The notes below the pieces were generated by a model, which was not told where the DNA came from, ran no database searches, and saw only the letters and a program-made list of their open reading frames with translations. Shown piece by piece: positions 23,563 through 35,100 of a stretch of DNA of 36,656 nucleotides (position 1 is the first letter of the stretch; each line of letters opens with the position of its first letter). The position numbers and the translations under genes are program-made. The stretch is from assembly GCA_012515235.1 (NCBI GenBank), contig JAAYYU010000361.1:1-36656 (forward strand). The letters are read 5' to 3'. Source of the stretch: Candidatus Anammoximicrobium sp. (GTDB taxonomy: Bacteria; Planctomycetota; Planctomycetia; Pirellulales; Pirellulaceae).

Positions 23563-24897
23563 ATGGGCGAAATCGTCGTGAAGGTGGTCGAGTTCCGCGA
23601 CCGCCGACATTATCAGATGCAGTGGCGCGACCCGGACACGGGCCGCAAGAAAACCAAATCGACGGGCATCGAGCGGACTGGTCGGGCCAGCGACCGGAAG
23701 AAGGCCGAGAAGGCAGCCGGGAAGTTCGAGGCTGCGTTACGGGAAGGGCGGCACAGCGAGCCCGCCAAAGTGCCGTGGGCGGAGTTCCGGGAACGCTACG
23801 AGGATGAGGTGCTGGCAGGCTTGGCCGACAAGACGGATCGTCGGGTGCAAGGCATCTTCAACGCGGTGGAGCAGATCCTTCACCCGGAAAGGCTCCGGGA
23901 CGTGACGACCGACCGGCTGAGCCACTATCAGCGGGTGCTCCGGGACCGGGGAGCATCCGAAAGCACGATTGCCTGCCATCTATCGCATTTGAAGGCGGCT
24001 TTACGGTGGGCGGGCCGGATCGGCCTACTCCCGAAAGTGCCCCTCATCCAGAAGCCCCGCCGGGCAAAGTCCGCCGATGTGATGAAGGGCCGGCCGGTGA
24101 CCGGGGAGGAGTTCGAGCGGCTGCTGGAGAAGGTCGAGGCCGGGCTGCTGAAGGCCGCGCTGCGGACCGGTCACCCAAAACGCGAGACCAAGCGGCGTAT
24201 CGGCGAAGAGGCCCTGAACCGCCGCCGCGAACAGCAGAAGGCCCGTGTGGCCGCCGTCGCCCCCACGTGGCGGCACTACCTCCGCGGCCTTTGGCTGTCT
24301 GGGCTTCGTTTGGCCGAATCCCTGGAGTTGTCCTGGGACGATGGGGCCAAGCTGTGCGTGGATCTGTCCGACAAGTACCCGATGCTGAAGATCCCAGCCG
24401 AACTGGAGAAAGGCCACAAGGATCGTCTGCTCCCTTTGGCCCCCGAGTTCTGTGAGTTCCTGCTGGAGACGCCGGAGCACGAGCGGACGGGGTTCGTCTT
24501 CAACCCGCTCCCGTTCCGGGGGGACGGTCGGGTAGCTGCCGACCGAGCGATGAAGGTCATCTCGACCATCGGTCAGTGCGCCGGCGTGAAGGTCGCCACG
24601 GACGCGAGGACGGGGAAGATCAAGTACGCCTCGGCTCACGATCTGCGGCGGTCATTCGGCGAGCGGTGGGCGGCCCGGATCATGCCACCGGACCTGATGC
24701 TCCTGATGCGTCACGAAAGCATCGAAACGACGCTGCGGTTCTACGTCGGCCGCAACGCCCAGCGAACCGCAAAGACACTGTGGGAGGCCCACAAAAAGGC
24801 CCAATCTGGTAACACTTCTGGTAACAGTGCCCAGATCTCCCCCGATTCTGCTGCCGAGCAAATCGACGTAACTCCTTCCTGTGCAAGGCATTTCTAA
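23563..24897 (+). CDS. Tyrosine recombinase (integrase) of the defence element
   Basis: The product has 444 residues. An N-terminal basic arm-binding-like region (VEFRDRRHYQMQWRDPDTGR) and a core-binding domain (about 65-165) precede the catalytic domain: R249 in SGLRLAE, lysine near 283-286 in EKGHKDR, H359 and R362 in HDLRR, H384 in LMRHES and the nucleophile Y394 in LRFYVG. AAGGAG stands before the ATG at 23563. It ends 3 bp before the attachment core at 24901, pointing at the 3' end of the tRNA, the classic integrase position. Its last 30 residues (GNTSGNS) are encoded over a phased repeat that may be an arm site. It would integrate and, with the small HTH protein, excise the element at tRNA-Arg. 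Confidence 0.95.
   Translation: MGEIVVKVVEFRDRRHYQMQWRDPDTGRKKTKSTGIERTGRASDRKKAEKAAGKFEAALREGRHSEPAKVPWAEFRERYEDEVLAGLADKTDRRVQGIFNAVEQILHPERLRDVTTDRLSHYQRVLRDRGASESTIACHLSHLKAALRWAGRIGLLPKVPLIQKPRRAKSADVMKGRPVTGEEFERLLEKVEAGLLKAALRTGHPKRETKRRIGEEALNRRREQQKARVAAVAPTWRHYLRGLWLSGLRLAESLELSWDDGAKLCVDLSDKYPMLKIPAELEKGHKDRLLPLAPEFCEFLLETPEHERTGFVFNPLPFRGDGRVAADRAMKVISTIGQCAGVKVATDARTGKIKYASAHDLRRSFGERWAARIMPPDLMLLMRHESIETTLRFYVGRNAQRTAKTLWEAHKKAQSGNTSGNSAQISPDSAAEQIDVTPSCARHF
24808..24827 (+). repeat. Phased direct repeat, candidate right arm-type integrase site
   Basis: GGTAACA occurs twice 12 bp apart, within the 3' end of the integrase gene and 73 bp from the att core at 24901. It matches 18 of 20 bases with 1561-1580, which is 107 bp inside the other end. 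Matching repeats at both ends of one element support a recombinase-binding role over chance coding repetition. Confidence 0.5.
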
Positions 24898-24899
24898 AG

Positions 24900-24973
24900 C
24901 ACGCCCAGCAGGATTCGAACCTGCGACCTGCGGATTAGAAGTCCGCTGCTCTATCCAGCTGAGCTATGGGCGC
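24900..24973 (-). tRNA. tRNA-Arg (anticodon UCU)
   Basis: The 74-nt cloverleaf reads on the minus strand: acceptor GCGCCCA/TGGGCGT (one G-U pair at 1:72), D-stem GCTC/GAGC, anticodon stem GCGGA/TCCGC around loop CTTCTAA (anticodon TCT, reads AGA), T-stem GCAGG/CCTGC with TTCGAAT loop, discriminator G. CCA is not encoded. The half from position 31 to the 3' end also serves as the attachment core and was probably supplied by the element, which keeps the tRNA functional. Confidence 0.95.
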
Positions 24974-25028
24974 TTGTGCGGTGTTTTACCGTGTCTTATT
25001 GATGTTTTGCATTTCGTTGCTTGGAGTA

Positions 25029-25109
25029 TTGACACCCATTTTGACACCCGCTTGGCTGTTTCTTGGAAACTTGGAAATGAGACACCCGTCCGGTGAGACG
25101 AGCGGGTGT
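25029..25109. repeat. TTGACACCC direct repeats and inverted copy beyond the tRNA
   Basis: TTGACACCC occurs at 25029-25037 and 25041-25049, again with a 12-bp period. GACACCC recurs at 25081-25087 and its complement CGGGTGT at 25103-25109. The pattern mirrors the GGTAACA pairs of the element ends but with a different word, so it may be the arm site of another, decayed element whose recombinase fragment follows. The TTGACA could also be read as -35 boxes, but no good -10 was fixed. Confidence 0.4.
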
Positions 25110-25150
25110 TAGTGACAGCTACCTGGCTCCTGCACGAGGAGGTGAGCATC

Positions 25151-25523
25151 ATGGCCAAGTGTAGCAAAAAGTCTGAACTCAAGAAGCCCTGTCCGGACTT
25201 CACCTTGTTTCCGCACAAGGGAACAAACCGCTGGGCAAAGAAGATCCGGGGGAAACGCCACTACTTCGGGAAGATCCTTCCCGACGATCCGATCCCAAAG
25301 GCGAAAAAGCCCTTGCCCTGTGGCTTGACCAGAAAGATGATTTGCTTGCCGGCCGTAGCCCCCGCGTTTCCGGCGACGGCTTGACCGTGGCCGACTTGTG
25401 CAATCGATACTTGACCAGCAAGTACCACAAGCTGCAGGCTGGCGAACTGTCGCCCCGCTCTTTTGCCGATTGCAAGGCGGCAGCGGAGCGCATTGACGTG
25501 TTTGGCCAGTTGGGCGTTGATAA
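25151..25523 (+). pseudogene. Broken tyrosine recombinase, N-terminal part
   Basis: The start is intact: GAGGAGGTGAGC stands before the ATG at 25151, and the protein opens with SELKKPCPDFTLFPHKG and WAKKIRGKRHYFGK, the N-terminal DNA-binding style of planctomycete integrases (pattern from memory). Near 25295 the frame is lost, and the continuation is in another frame (ALALWLDQKDDLLAGR, then GLTVADLCNRYLTSK and GELSPRSFADCKAAAERI). GATCC is doubled at 25286-25295; removing one copy restores one continuous frame through both parts. The similarity stops near 25523, well before any catalytic domain, so the gene is also truncated. It reads away from the tRNA and is probably the remains of an older insertion at the same tRNA. 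Confidence 0.75.
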
Positions 25524-25697
25524 GGATTCCCGAACAGCGCTGCGAACGAGTTGGCGGGCCCCAGAGACGAGAACCTGCTGGCTACGGCGATGGCCCGGCG
25601 GAGTGACGAAGCGAGTCAAGATCGGGTCCCGGACCGCATCCGGCTGCAGCGGTACGAGCGGGAGTTGGACGATCGGTTGGGAGAATTGGCGGCGTGA
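25524..25697 (+). pseudogene. C-terminal fragment of an unknown gene
   Basis: Immediately after the recombinase similarity ends, an open frame without start codon near its beginning runs to a TGA at 25695-25697. It has coding-like codons and a charged end (LATAMARRSDEASQD, then RIRLQRYERELDDRL). It looks like the tail of a gene cut by the same deletion that truncated the recombinase. No family is recognised; chance openness cannot be excluded over 57 codons. Confidence 0.35.
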
Positions 25698-26131
25698 AAG
25701 ACGAATTCGCGTGGAGTGGCAATCCTGGATAGATAGGCAAGCTGGCTAATTGACATCAACCCTGATGCACACAAGAATACTCGCTGGATAGATCCGATAT
25801 TCCGGCATTTCTTCATCGCTGAACACCAACCACGTATCCAGGATTGCTCTGCGACTTGTTGCGACGACAGATTTTCGTGCGTCTGGTCGGAGTGAATTTC
25901 GTCCCACGAAGCTGTCTTTAGACTTGTACTGACGAACGGATGTGGTGGGCTTCAGCTGTATACTGTGGTCGCCAGTATACCGCACGCGGCTTGAATCGGC
26001 GACGGATGCGGCATCGTCGCCCGTGTGTGGTATCTGTTCACCCTTGAGGCGGACGAGATCTCGCTGCTTGGGCGGGGCCTGCTCGTCTGATTTGCCGCAA
26101 GTCATCTAGTTTTTTGTTCGGGAGTCATCTC
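25698..26131. promoter_or_regulatory. Intergenic region upstream of the giant gene
   Basis: No convincing gene; the minus-strand frame at 25746-26105 lacks coding character. A perfect inverted repeat, GTATACTG/CAGTATAC with a 7-base spacer (25958-25980), overlaps a TATACT that could be a -10 box, which suggests an operator or a cruciform. AGTCATCT occurs twice near the start codon (26100-26107 and 26123-26130), the second copy directly before the ATG. No strong Shine-Dalgarno is seen except GGGAG at about 26119-26123. The promoter of the giant gene should lie here. Confidence 0.4.
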
Positions 26132-29100
26132 ATGGCGTGGAACGAGTGGCGGCAGACGGCGGTGCGGCAGACGGCGGTGCGGCAGGTCAGGAGGCGGGGG
26201 CGGAAGGCGACGGACAAGACGCGGCAGTGGCGGCGGCAATTGCGTTTGGAGGCGTTGGAGGATCGCCGGTTGCTGGCTAACAGCGTCCCGGCGATCACGA
26301 GCCTGCAGATCCTGCCGACGCTGGAGAACGAGGTCGCCACCTTGAGCGGTGCGTTTGCGGATGGCGATGGCGGCGACCAGCACCGGGTGTGCGTCCAGTG
26401 GGGCGACGGAACCAGCCAGATCCTGGATCTGGCTACGGGGGAGCGAACGTTCACGGCGCAGCACACGTACCTGCAGGACGGTGGTTTTCCGGTCAGCGTT
26501 TCCGTGTCTGACCGGCCGTTGACGCTGGGGCTGGTGGGCTTATGGAACTTTGACGACGCGGCGGCGACGGACGCGTCGGGCTTCGGGCAGAACGGGACCG
26601 TAGGCAGCAGTCTCACGTTCGATGCCGATGTGCCTTCGACGCTCGGCAGCGGGCAGTCGCTGACGGCCGTGGGGACGGTCGGCACGGCGGGCATCGTCCA
26701 GATCCCCAACGCGGGCCACCTGGAGACGATGCGCGATCAACTGACCGTGGCGTTCTGGGTCAAAGCGGACACGACGACCGCCGCCTGGTCCCGCATCGTC
26801 CGCAAGGGCAGCGAAGGCAGCGCTGCCCGCACCTGGCTGGTCGACCGCTATGGCAGCAGCACCGAAACCAACGTGCGTGTCGACACGGTGGGGGCCGGGG
26901 GCGTCAACAATCAGAACATCGCCGTCACCGGGGTGACCGTCTTGGACGGGACGTGGCATCATCTGGCCTATACTCTGAACCGGGGACATTGGGAGGAGTA
27001 CGTCGACGGCGTGCGACAAGGAACGGGCGGTTCGTACAGTCACGGCGACGGTTTGTTCAACAGTCAACCCGTGTGGCTGGCGGGCAACAACGGCAACGGC
27101 AATTTCACGGGCAGGCTGGACGACGTGGCGATCTGGAACCGGGCTTTGACGGCCACCGAGATCGCGGCGGCCGCGGCGGCGGCGATTCCCAGCGAAGGGC
27201 ATTCGGACGTCGAAACCGTGGCGGCCTGGGTCCATGACACGGCGCCGCAGATCACCTCGTTGACCATCGATCCAGTGCTGGAAAACGGCACGGGTACGTT
27301 GTATTTGGAGTTTGCCGATCCCGGCACGCTGGACGCGCATCGCATCGCCATCGACTGGGGCGATGGTCAGCAGCAGACGGTGAATCCGGCCGTGGGACAA
27401 CGCTCGTTGACCATCCCCCACCAGTACCTGGACGACGATGCCGACGATGCCTACGACATCCACGTGACGCTGTCGTATGCCAACCCGTTGGCGGACGGAC
27501 TGGTGGGATTCTGGAACTTTGACGGGGCGCAGGCCCTGGACTCCACCGCCAACCACAACGACGGGACGCTGCAGGGCAACGCGTCGTACAGCACGGAGGT
27601 GACGCCGGCGTTGGGATCGGGGAACTCGCTGAGCGTCACGGCGGGGGGGCGGGTCGAGATCCCACATTCGCCGTCCCTGTCGATCAACGATACTCTGACC
27701 GTCGCCTACTGGATGAAGGCGGACAACGCGGCCCAGGCCGGCGCGTACACGCGGCCCCTGGGCAAGGGCGGCAACCCCGGCTGGGAGTTCCAGCGGTCCG
27801 GCACGACGAGCCGGCTCGATTTCCGCGTCGACACGACGGCGGGCACGAACCAGGTCGCGGGCGGCTACCTGAACGTGTTTGACAACCGGTGGCATCATCT
27901 CGGCCTGACGTTCAACGCGGGCAACTATGCCACGTCCATCGACGGGGTGACGAACAGCGCGGGCACGTACAAGCACGGGACAGGCTTTGCGAATGCCAGC
28001 ACGTTGGTGCTGGGAGCTGCCACTACCAGCGGCGGCTATCCGCTCACCGGGCTGTTGGACGAGATGGCGGTCTGGAACCGGCCGCTGTCGGCTGCGGAAC
28101 TGCAGCAAGTGGGGACGCGGTCCCTGGTCACGCTGTTGGCAACCGACACGGATTCCATCATCGTCACCGTGACCAACGTGCCGCCGAGCGTGCCCGATCG
28201 GTCGGCGATGATCGCCGAGAACGAGACCGTGGCGTTCGACCTGACGGCCGGCGTGACGGATCCGGGGACGCTGGATGTCCTGAGCATCAACTGCGTGACG
28301 CAGCCAGCGCAAGGGGGCCGTGTGACGCTGGCGGGGACCATCGCGACGTTTGAGCCCGGCACGGATTTCGACGGTCTGACCACGGGCGAGAAGGCGGTCG
28401 TGTCGTTCGAGTACACCGTCGAAGATGATGATTTCGGGATCGCTGCAGGCACCGTCACGATTACGCTCATCGGCCAGAACGATTGCCCCCAGATCACGGA
28501 CATGACCGTGAGTTCCCCGGTCGACGAAGGCGCAGCGGCGACTTTGGACGTGACCTTCACCGATCCGGAAACGGCCGACACGCATCTGGCCGTAATCGAC
28601 TGGGGCGATGGGACCGCACCGGTGCTGCAGAACATCGCTCCGGGTGCCCGCACGTTGCAGGCGACGCACGCGTACGCGGACGGCGGCTCGCCCTCCACCG
28701 ATTACAGCGTGGAAGTGACCGTCTACGAGGCCCTGGGCTACCAGTTGGCCGGGGCCTGGAACTTCGACAGCAGCAACGCAGCGGACATCAGCGGCAACGC
28801 GAACAACGGCACGGTCGGCAGCGGGCTGAGCTTCGCCCCGGACCTGCCGCCGGCGATTGAGGTCGGGATGGCACTCCAGGGCAACGCCGTCGGCGGGGCC
28901 GCCGGGTATGTCGCGGTCGCGAATGCGGCCAACCTCCAGGCGCTGAACCATCAGCTGACCGTGGCGTTCTGGCTGAAGGCCGCCGCCGCCGACAACGCTG
29001 CCTGGTTTCGCATTCTCCGCAAGGGCGACGAGGCCGCCGGGGCGACCAGCTGGCTTGTCAACCGGAATGACAGTGGGAGCGACATGCTCATGCGCACCGA

Positions 29101-32100
29101 CACGGTTGGTACCGGCGGTGCGTTCAACCAGAACCGTCACGGCGGGCCCGGCACCGTTCTGGACGGCCAATGGCATCACCTCGCTTACGTGCTGGATCGC
29201 GGTTCCACCCAAGAGTATGTCGATGGCGTGCTGACGAGCAGCGCGACGTATCTACACGGCGACGGTCTGTCCAACACGCAGCCGTTGCTGATTGCCGGGA
29301 TCGGCTCCAACAACCTCAGGGGCTTGATGGACGACGTGGCCGTGTGGGGCCGCCCGCTGTCGGCCGCCGAGGTGGGCCTGCTGGCGACCCGCGCGGTGCC
29401 GGCCGGCGCCTATTCGGATACGGCCTCCCGCACCATCACGGTCAGGAACGTGCCGCCCACGGCGCCCGACGTGTCTGTCAACGTGACCGAAAGCCAAACC
29501 ACGACGGTCGCGCTGCTGGCGGGGGCCACGGACCCGGGCGCGTTGGATACGTTGAGCGTGCTTGCGTTCACGCAGCCCGATCCGCATCGCGGCAGCGTTT
29601 CCGTGGCGGGCGGCGCGGCCACGTTCGAGCCGGGCACGGACTTTGAGCACCTCGCCTTTGGCCAGCAGGACGTCGTCACGTTCCAGTACACCGTGGATGA
29701 CGGGGACGGCGGAACCGGCACGGGCACGGTCACCGTCACGGTAAAGGGGCAGAACGATGCTCCCGTGGTCAACGACGATCCAACGGCCGCTTCGGACCCG
29801 GATTACACCACGGACAAGAACACGCTGCTGGCGACCGCCGCGGCCCACGGCGTGTTGGTCAACGACACCGACCCCGACGCAGACGACCGGTTAGTCGTCG
29901 CCCAGTACGACGCGACGAGCAGCTTGGGGGCCGCGGTCAGCGTCACCCCGGACGGCGGCTTTGCCTACGACCCGACTGGCTCGGCCGCCTTGCAGACCTG
30001 GGCGGCTGGCCAAACCGCCGTGGACGCGTTTGGGTACACCGTGCGCGAAGTCTTTCTGGCCGACGACTTTGACGACAACATCCTGGACGGCGCCAAGTAC
30101 ACCGTGAACACCAGCGTCCCGCAGGGCGGCGCTGCGGTGACCGAAGAGGGAGGCCGCATCAGGATCGCCGGTCGCGGGCATCTGGTGACCGTGCGGCAGT
30201 ACAACCCGCTCACCGCGGGTCTTCGCCTAAGCGGAACCTGGACGTTCGAAAGCACGGACGACTTCCTGCAGATCCTGACCCGCAGCAACGGCGTGCCCGA
30301 TGCCGGGTATGGCGAGACGACAGCAGGGTTGGAATTCAGCATAAGCCAGCTCGGTACGCAACCCAACCTCACCGCCCGTGGCGGCGTCGCCGTCGTCTCG
30401 AACCTGGTGCGGACGGGAACGCTGTCGGGGATGAGCACCGCTGGCAAGACGTTCGCCTTCGAGATCATCGACGACGGCGCTCATGCCTCGTTCACGCTCA
30501 TCGAAGTTGGCGATCCGGCCAACACGGCGACCGTCACGGCCGATCTGAGCGGCGGCCCGGCCGCCACAAATCACGTCGTCTTTCACAACCGCGAAGGCGG
30601 GCGGGTTTCCAGCCTGGACGATCTGCAGATCGCTGGCACGGCGACCTACCAGGCGATGGCCCGGATCACGGTGCAAGGCCGCGGCGACTCGGAAGTCAAC
30701 CTGAACCTGGCGGGCCTGCCCGGCGGAGCCGCCGGCAACGACGGGAATGCCGACACGATCATCGTCAGGCTCAACGGCGATCAAAGCCAGCGCGAGATCT
30801 ACATCGGCTCCGTGGCTCCGGCCAATCTGCTGCGGTCAATCCCCGCCGCGGACGCCAACCGGCTGAAGATCATCGGTTCGGGCGACAACGACACGCTGCT
30901 TGTCGATTTTACCAACGGCGACCCGCTGCCGGCGGTCCCGACGGGGGCGGCGATCGAATTCGCGGGCGGCGGCCAGACCAGCACGAATCCGGGCGACCGG
31001 TTGAGCGTCTGGGGCGGCACGTTGGAAACGGTGACGGTCAACCACCTGAACGCCACCGACGGCAGCGTCGATTTGGACGGCCAGGTGATCGCGTACACAG
31101 GTTTGGAGCCGGTGGACGTGACGGGCTCGACAATCTCCAAGATCGTGGTCAACCTGCCCGACACGGATGACGCCGACGACGACGACACAACGTTCTCGAT
31201 CGCCGGCGGAAACCTGGTTGTGTCCAGCAACGTGGTGCCGCCGGAGCACGAGTCGGACGCGATCAGCCTGAGCGGCGTAACGGAAATCGAAATCAACGCC
31301 CGCGCGGGTGACGACCTCGTGCGGCTCGATGCCAGCTTGTCGACCTACACGGCCGGTGGCAACACGCTGGTGGTCAACGGCGGAGCCGGCGCAGACCAGG
31401 TGCTGGTGGCCAGCGGCGTGCGTCTAAACGGCAACGCGGACCACAGCGCGGCCTTGGACCTGCAGGGCGGCACGCTGGCGCTGCTGGCCGATGCCCAGTT
31501 CGATTCGCTGCAGGACAGCATCGGCACGGGCACGGTGAACCTGGGCAGCTTTACGCTCACGGTGGGCGATCCGTTTAGCACGGCCTTTGACGGCGTCATG
31601 GACGGCGTCGGCGGCGGGCTGACCAAGATCGGTGGCGGCACCCTGACGCTCCACGGGACCAACGCCTACAGCGGCGACACCTCGATCGCTGGCGGCACGC
31701 TGCGGTTGGGCAGCGGCAGTGCCTTGGGAGCCACGGCCGGCGGAACGACGGTCAACGCGGGCTGCACGCTGGAATTGAACGGGCAGACCATTTCCGAGCC
31801 GGTCACGCTGGCCGGCGGCACGCTGAGCAACACCCATGCCACCGCGGATGCCTACCTGACCACCAGCACGCCCCTGACGCTCGACGCTAACAGCGTGCTC
31901 AACGCCGGCCCGCAATCGCTGCAAATCGACGCGCGGATCACGGGCGTAGGAGGTTTCACCACCACAGGCTCCAGAACGATCCGGCTCAGCAACCCGCTGA
32001 ACGACTACCAGGGCGCCACAGTCCTCACCGGACAATACACCGACTTGCTGGCCAACGAAGTCATCCCCGATACGTCGGACTTGTCGGTCGGCATTTATGT

Positions 32101-35100
32101 GAACCTGCGGGGCCACACCGAGACGGTCCGCAGCCTGTCGGGCAGCGGGTCCGTGTACAGCAGCACGGGGCCGGCCACGCTTCGCATCGGCGCCCATGAC
32201 GGCAGCGGGACTTTTGCCGGAAGGATCTGGCAGAACAGCCAACCGGTCTCGGTGGTCAAGATCGGCGCCGGAACGCAAGTCCTCAGCGGCGTCAGCGACA
32301 CCACGGGCAGCTTTACCATCGACGCCGGCACGCTCAAGTTGGAAAATGCCAGCGCCTTGGGAACCACGACCGCCGGAACCACAGTCAACGCCGGCGGCAC
32401 GTTGGAGTTGAACGGGCTGACGATTGCCGAGCCGGTCACCTTGGCCGGCGGCACGCTGAGCAACGCCAACGCCGCCGCGCACGCTTACCTGGACGGCAGC
32501 AGCACGCTGAGGCTCAACGCCGACAGCGTGCTGAACGCCGGTCCGTACGGGCTGTACATCCAGGCCCAGATCACGGGCCCGGCGGGGTTCCGCACCAGCG
32601 GCTCCAACGCGGTCCGGCTGAGCAACCCGTTGAATGACTACCAGGGCGCCACGGTCCTCAACGGCACGTACACCGACCTGCTGGCCGACGAAGTGATCCC
32701 CGACACTTCGGACTTGACGGTCAGCAATTATCTGAACTTGCTGGGCCGCACCGAGACCGTCCGCGGCCTGTCCGGCGGCGGGTTGGTGTACAGCAGCAGC
32801 TCGTCTGCGACGATCCGGGTCGGCGCTCACGACGGCAGCGGCGCGTTTTCAGGGAAAATTTGGCGGAACGCTCAGCCTGTCTCGGTCGTCAAGATCGGCG
32901 CCGGCACGCAGACCTTCAGCGGCCTCAACAATACGACCGGCAACGTCACGGTCAGCGGCGGCACCGTCGCGCTGGCCAGCGCTACGAACAATAGCTTTGC
33001 TTCCGCACCGCTGATCGACCTGGGCGCCGGCACGGTCCTGGACGTGACCGGATTGGCGGGCAGCCAGTTGAACCTGGCCAGTGGGCAAACGCTGCGCGGA
33101 AATGGGACCGTCAACGGGAACCTGTTCGAACAGGCCGGTTCGTCGGTCGCGCCGGGAACCAGTCCGGGGATCATTACCGAAAACGGAAACTTGATTCTGG
33201 CCGGCAGTCGCACGCTGGAGGTGCAGAGCGCGGGCATGTCGCCGCCCAACGCCGTGGCGGGAACCGATTATGACCAGATCCGCGTGACGGGAGGCGGCGC
33301 CGTGGCGATCACAGCCGGAGCAACGCTGAACATGGCGTACAGCGGCGCGCCGGGGACGTTCCATCCCACCGCCGGGCAAGTCTTCACGCTGATCGATAAC
33401 GACAACAACACGCCGATGCTGGACCTGATCAGCGGGACCTTCACGGCCGTCACGCCGTCCCCGCTGGTTTTGGACGGCCAATCGCTGACGCTGTTCTACA
33501 ACGGGGGCGACGGCAACGACCTGGTGCTGGTGGCCACGCCCGCCCCCAGCGTTGTTTATGTCGAGGACTCGTGGAGCGCGCTCAGCGCCGGGACGTTCAT
33601 CACGGATGCGGATTACGGGACCGCCGGGGACCAGAACGCCGTGCTCGGCTACAACGCCTTTGCGACGATCGGTGCGGGCCTGACGGCGTTGGGCGGCAGC
33701 GGGACGCTCGTGGTGCGCGACGGCTCGTACCCGGAAGCGGTCGGTCTGTCGGATTCGCTGGCGCTCCGACTGACGGGGGCCACGGAACTGGGCACCGGCA
33801 CGGTCACCGTCGCTTCCCTGGCGGGCCTGGCGGCCAATGCGGTGCAACTGGGCGTGAGCGAAGCCGCCGCGTCCCTGGTGGCCGGCGACGACGTCAACAC
33901 CGAGTATGCTGGAACGCTCAGCGGCCCCGGCGGTCTGACGAAACAAGGGACCGGCACGCTGACGTTGAGCGGGACGAACGCCTTCTCCGGGATCACACGG
34001 GTCCGCGAAGGCACTTTGACGGTCGCGGACGATCAGGCCTTGGGCACAACCGCCGGAGGGACCGTGGTCAGCGGCGACGGGACGTTGTTGCTGTCGGGCG
34101 GCGTCCACGTGGGCGACGAAGCGTTGACGCTGGCCGGAACCGGAGTCGGCGGCGGCGGAGCGCTGCGCAGCGAGAACGGCGACAACCGCTTTGCCGGAGA
34201 CATCTTCCTGATGCCGCCAGCGCAAGGGGGCGCAATCACCGGCGCGATCGCCAGCAACTCCAGCGGTCCGGTTGCACCGCAGATCGTCTCCGGCCCTGCG
34301 CCCGCGGGCCTGCAGGAAGACGTGCTGGCTTTCGTCGACCGGGCGCATCAATGGAACGGCGCCACCACGGCGGGCATTCCCGCGTCACTACTCGGTGCGG
34401 ACTACGTCCAGCTGGACAATGACGACCGTTCGGTCAGCAACTACGCGCTGGATCTGTCGTTCGCTGCCGAGGTCGACCTGTACCTCTTCATCGACAACCG
34501 TGTCAACGTGGCGGTTAGCATGCCCTGGGTCGCCGCTCTGGGCTTCACGGACACCGGCCTGGACATCGGCGTCGATGAAGGCGGCGACGGGGTCGGACCG
34601 GGCGTCGGTGTCAACAGCACCTCGTCCATCTACCGGCTGCCAGGAGTCAGCGGGGCCGTCACGCTGGGGCCGCAGAACGTGGCGGAGAGCAATATGTACG
34701 GCGCGGCCGCCGTGGGAACGTTCCCGGAGAGCGTCCTTGTCGCCACGACGGCAGGCAGCCTGCAATTGACCGGCGAAATTGCGCTGGATCCGGCCCGCTC
34801 GACGCTGGCCTTCACCGGCGACGGAGCGACCACGGTAAGCGGCGCGATCCACGGCGGGAATGACGACGCCGTGGTCAAGACCGGCGGAGGCGTGCTCACC
34901 TTGAGCGGCGCCAACACGTACTCTGGAACCACGACGGTCAACCAGGGAACGTTGCTGGTCGATGGCACGCTCGCCGACGGTCCGGCGACCGTGGACGTGG
35001 CAGTCCTGGGCGGCGTCCTGGGAGGCGTCGGGATTGTCGGCGGTGCGGTCCAAGTCGGCACGGGAGGCACAATCAGCCCGGCCACCGTCGGCACGGCCGG

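Larger units (their letters stand above)
1412..24942. mobile_element. 23.5-kb integrative element in tRNA-Arg carrying a defence-type gene block
   Basis: A 42-bp sequence equal to the 3' half of tRNA-Arg, from the last base of the anticodon stem to the acceptor end, occurs at 1412-1453 and again inside the intact tRNA at 24901-24942 (40 of 42 identical). An integrase ends 3 bp before the intact copy. An HTH/excisionase-like gene and a Prim-Pol gene lie just upstream of that integrase. This is the usual plan of an integrative element that restores the tRNA with its own att copy. No capsid, portal, large terminase or conjugation gene is visible, so transfer would need a helper. The distance between cores is 23,489 bp. 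The boundary claim rests on sequence identity; mobility is inferred. Confidence 0.82.

Noticed and set aside
26540..29212. 890-codon minus-strand frame, and similar frames at 31424-32830, 32849-34351 and 34388-35926
   Set aside because: All are antisense to the single continuous giant frame; they are Arg/Ala/Gly/Val-rich and show no motifs.
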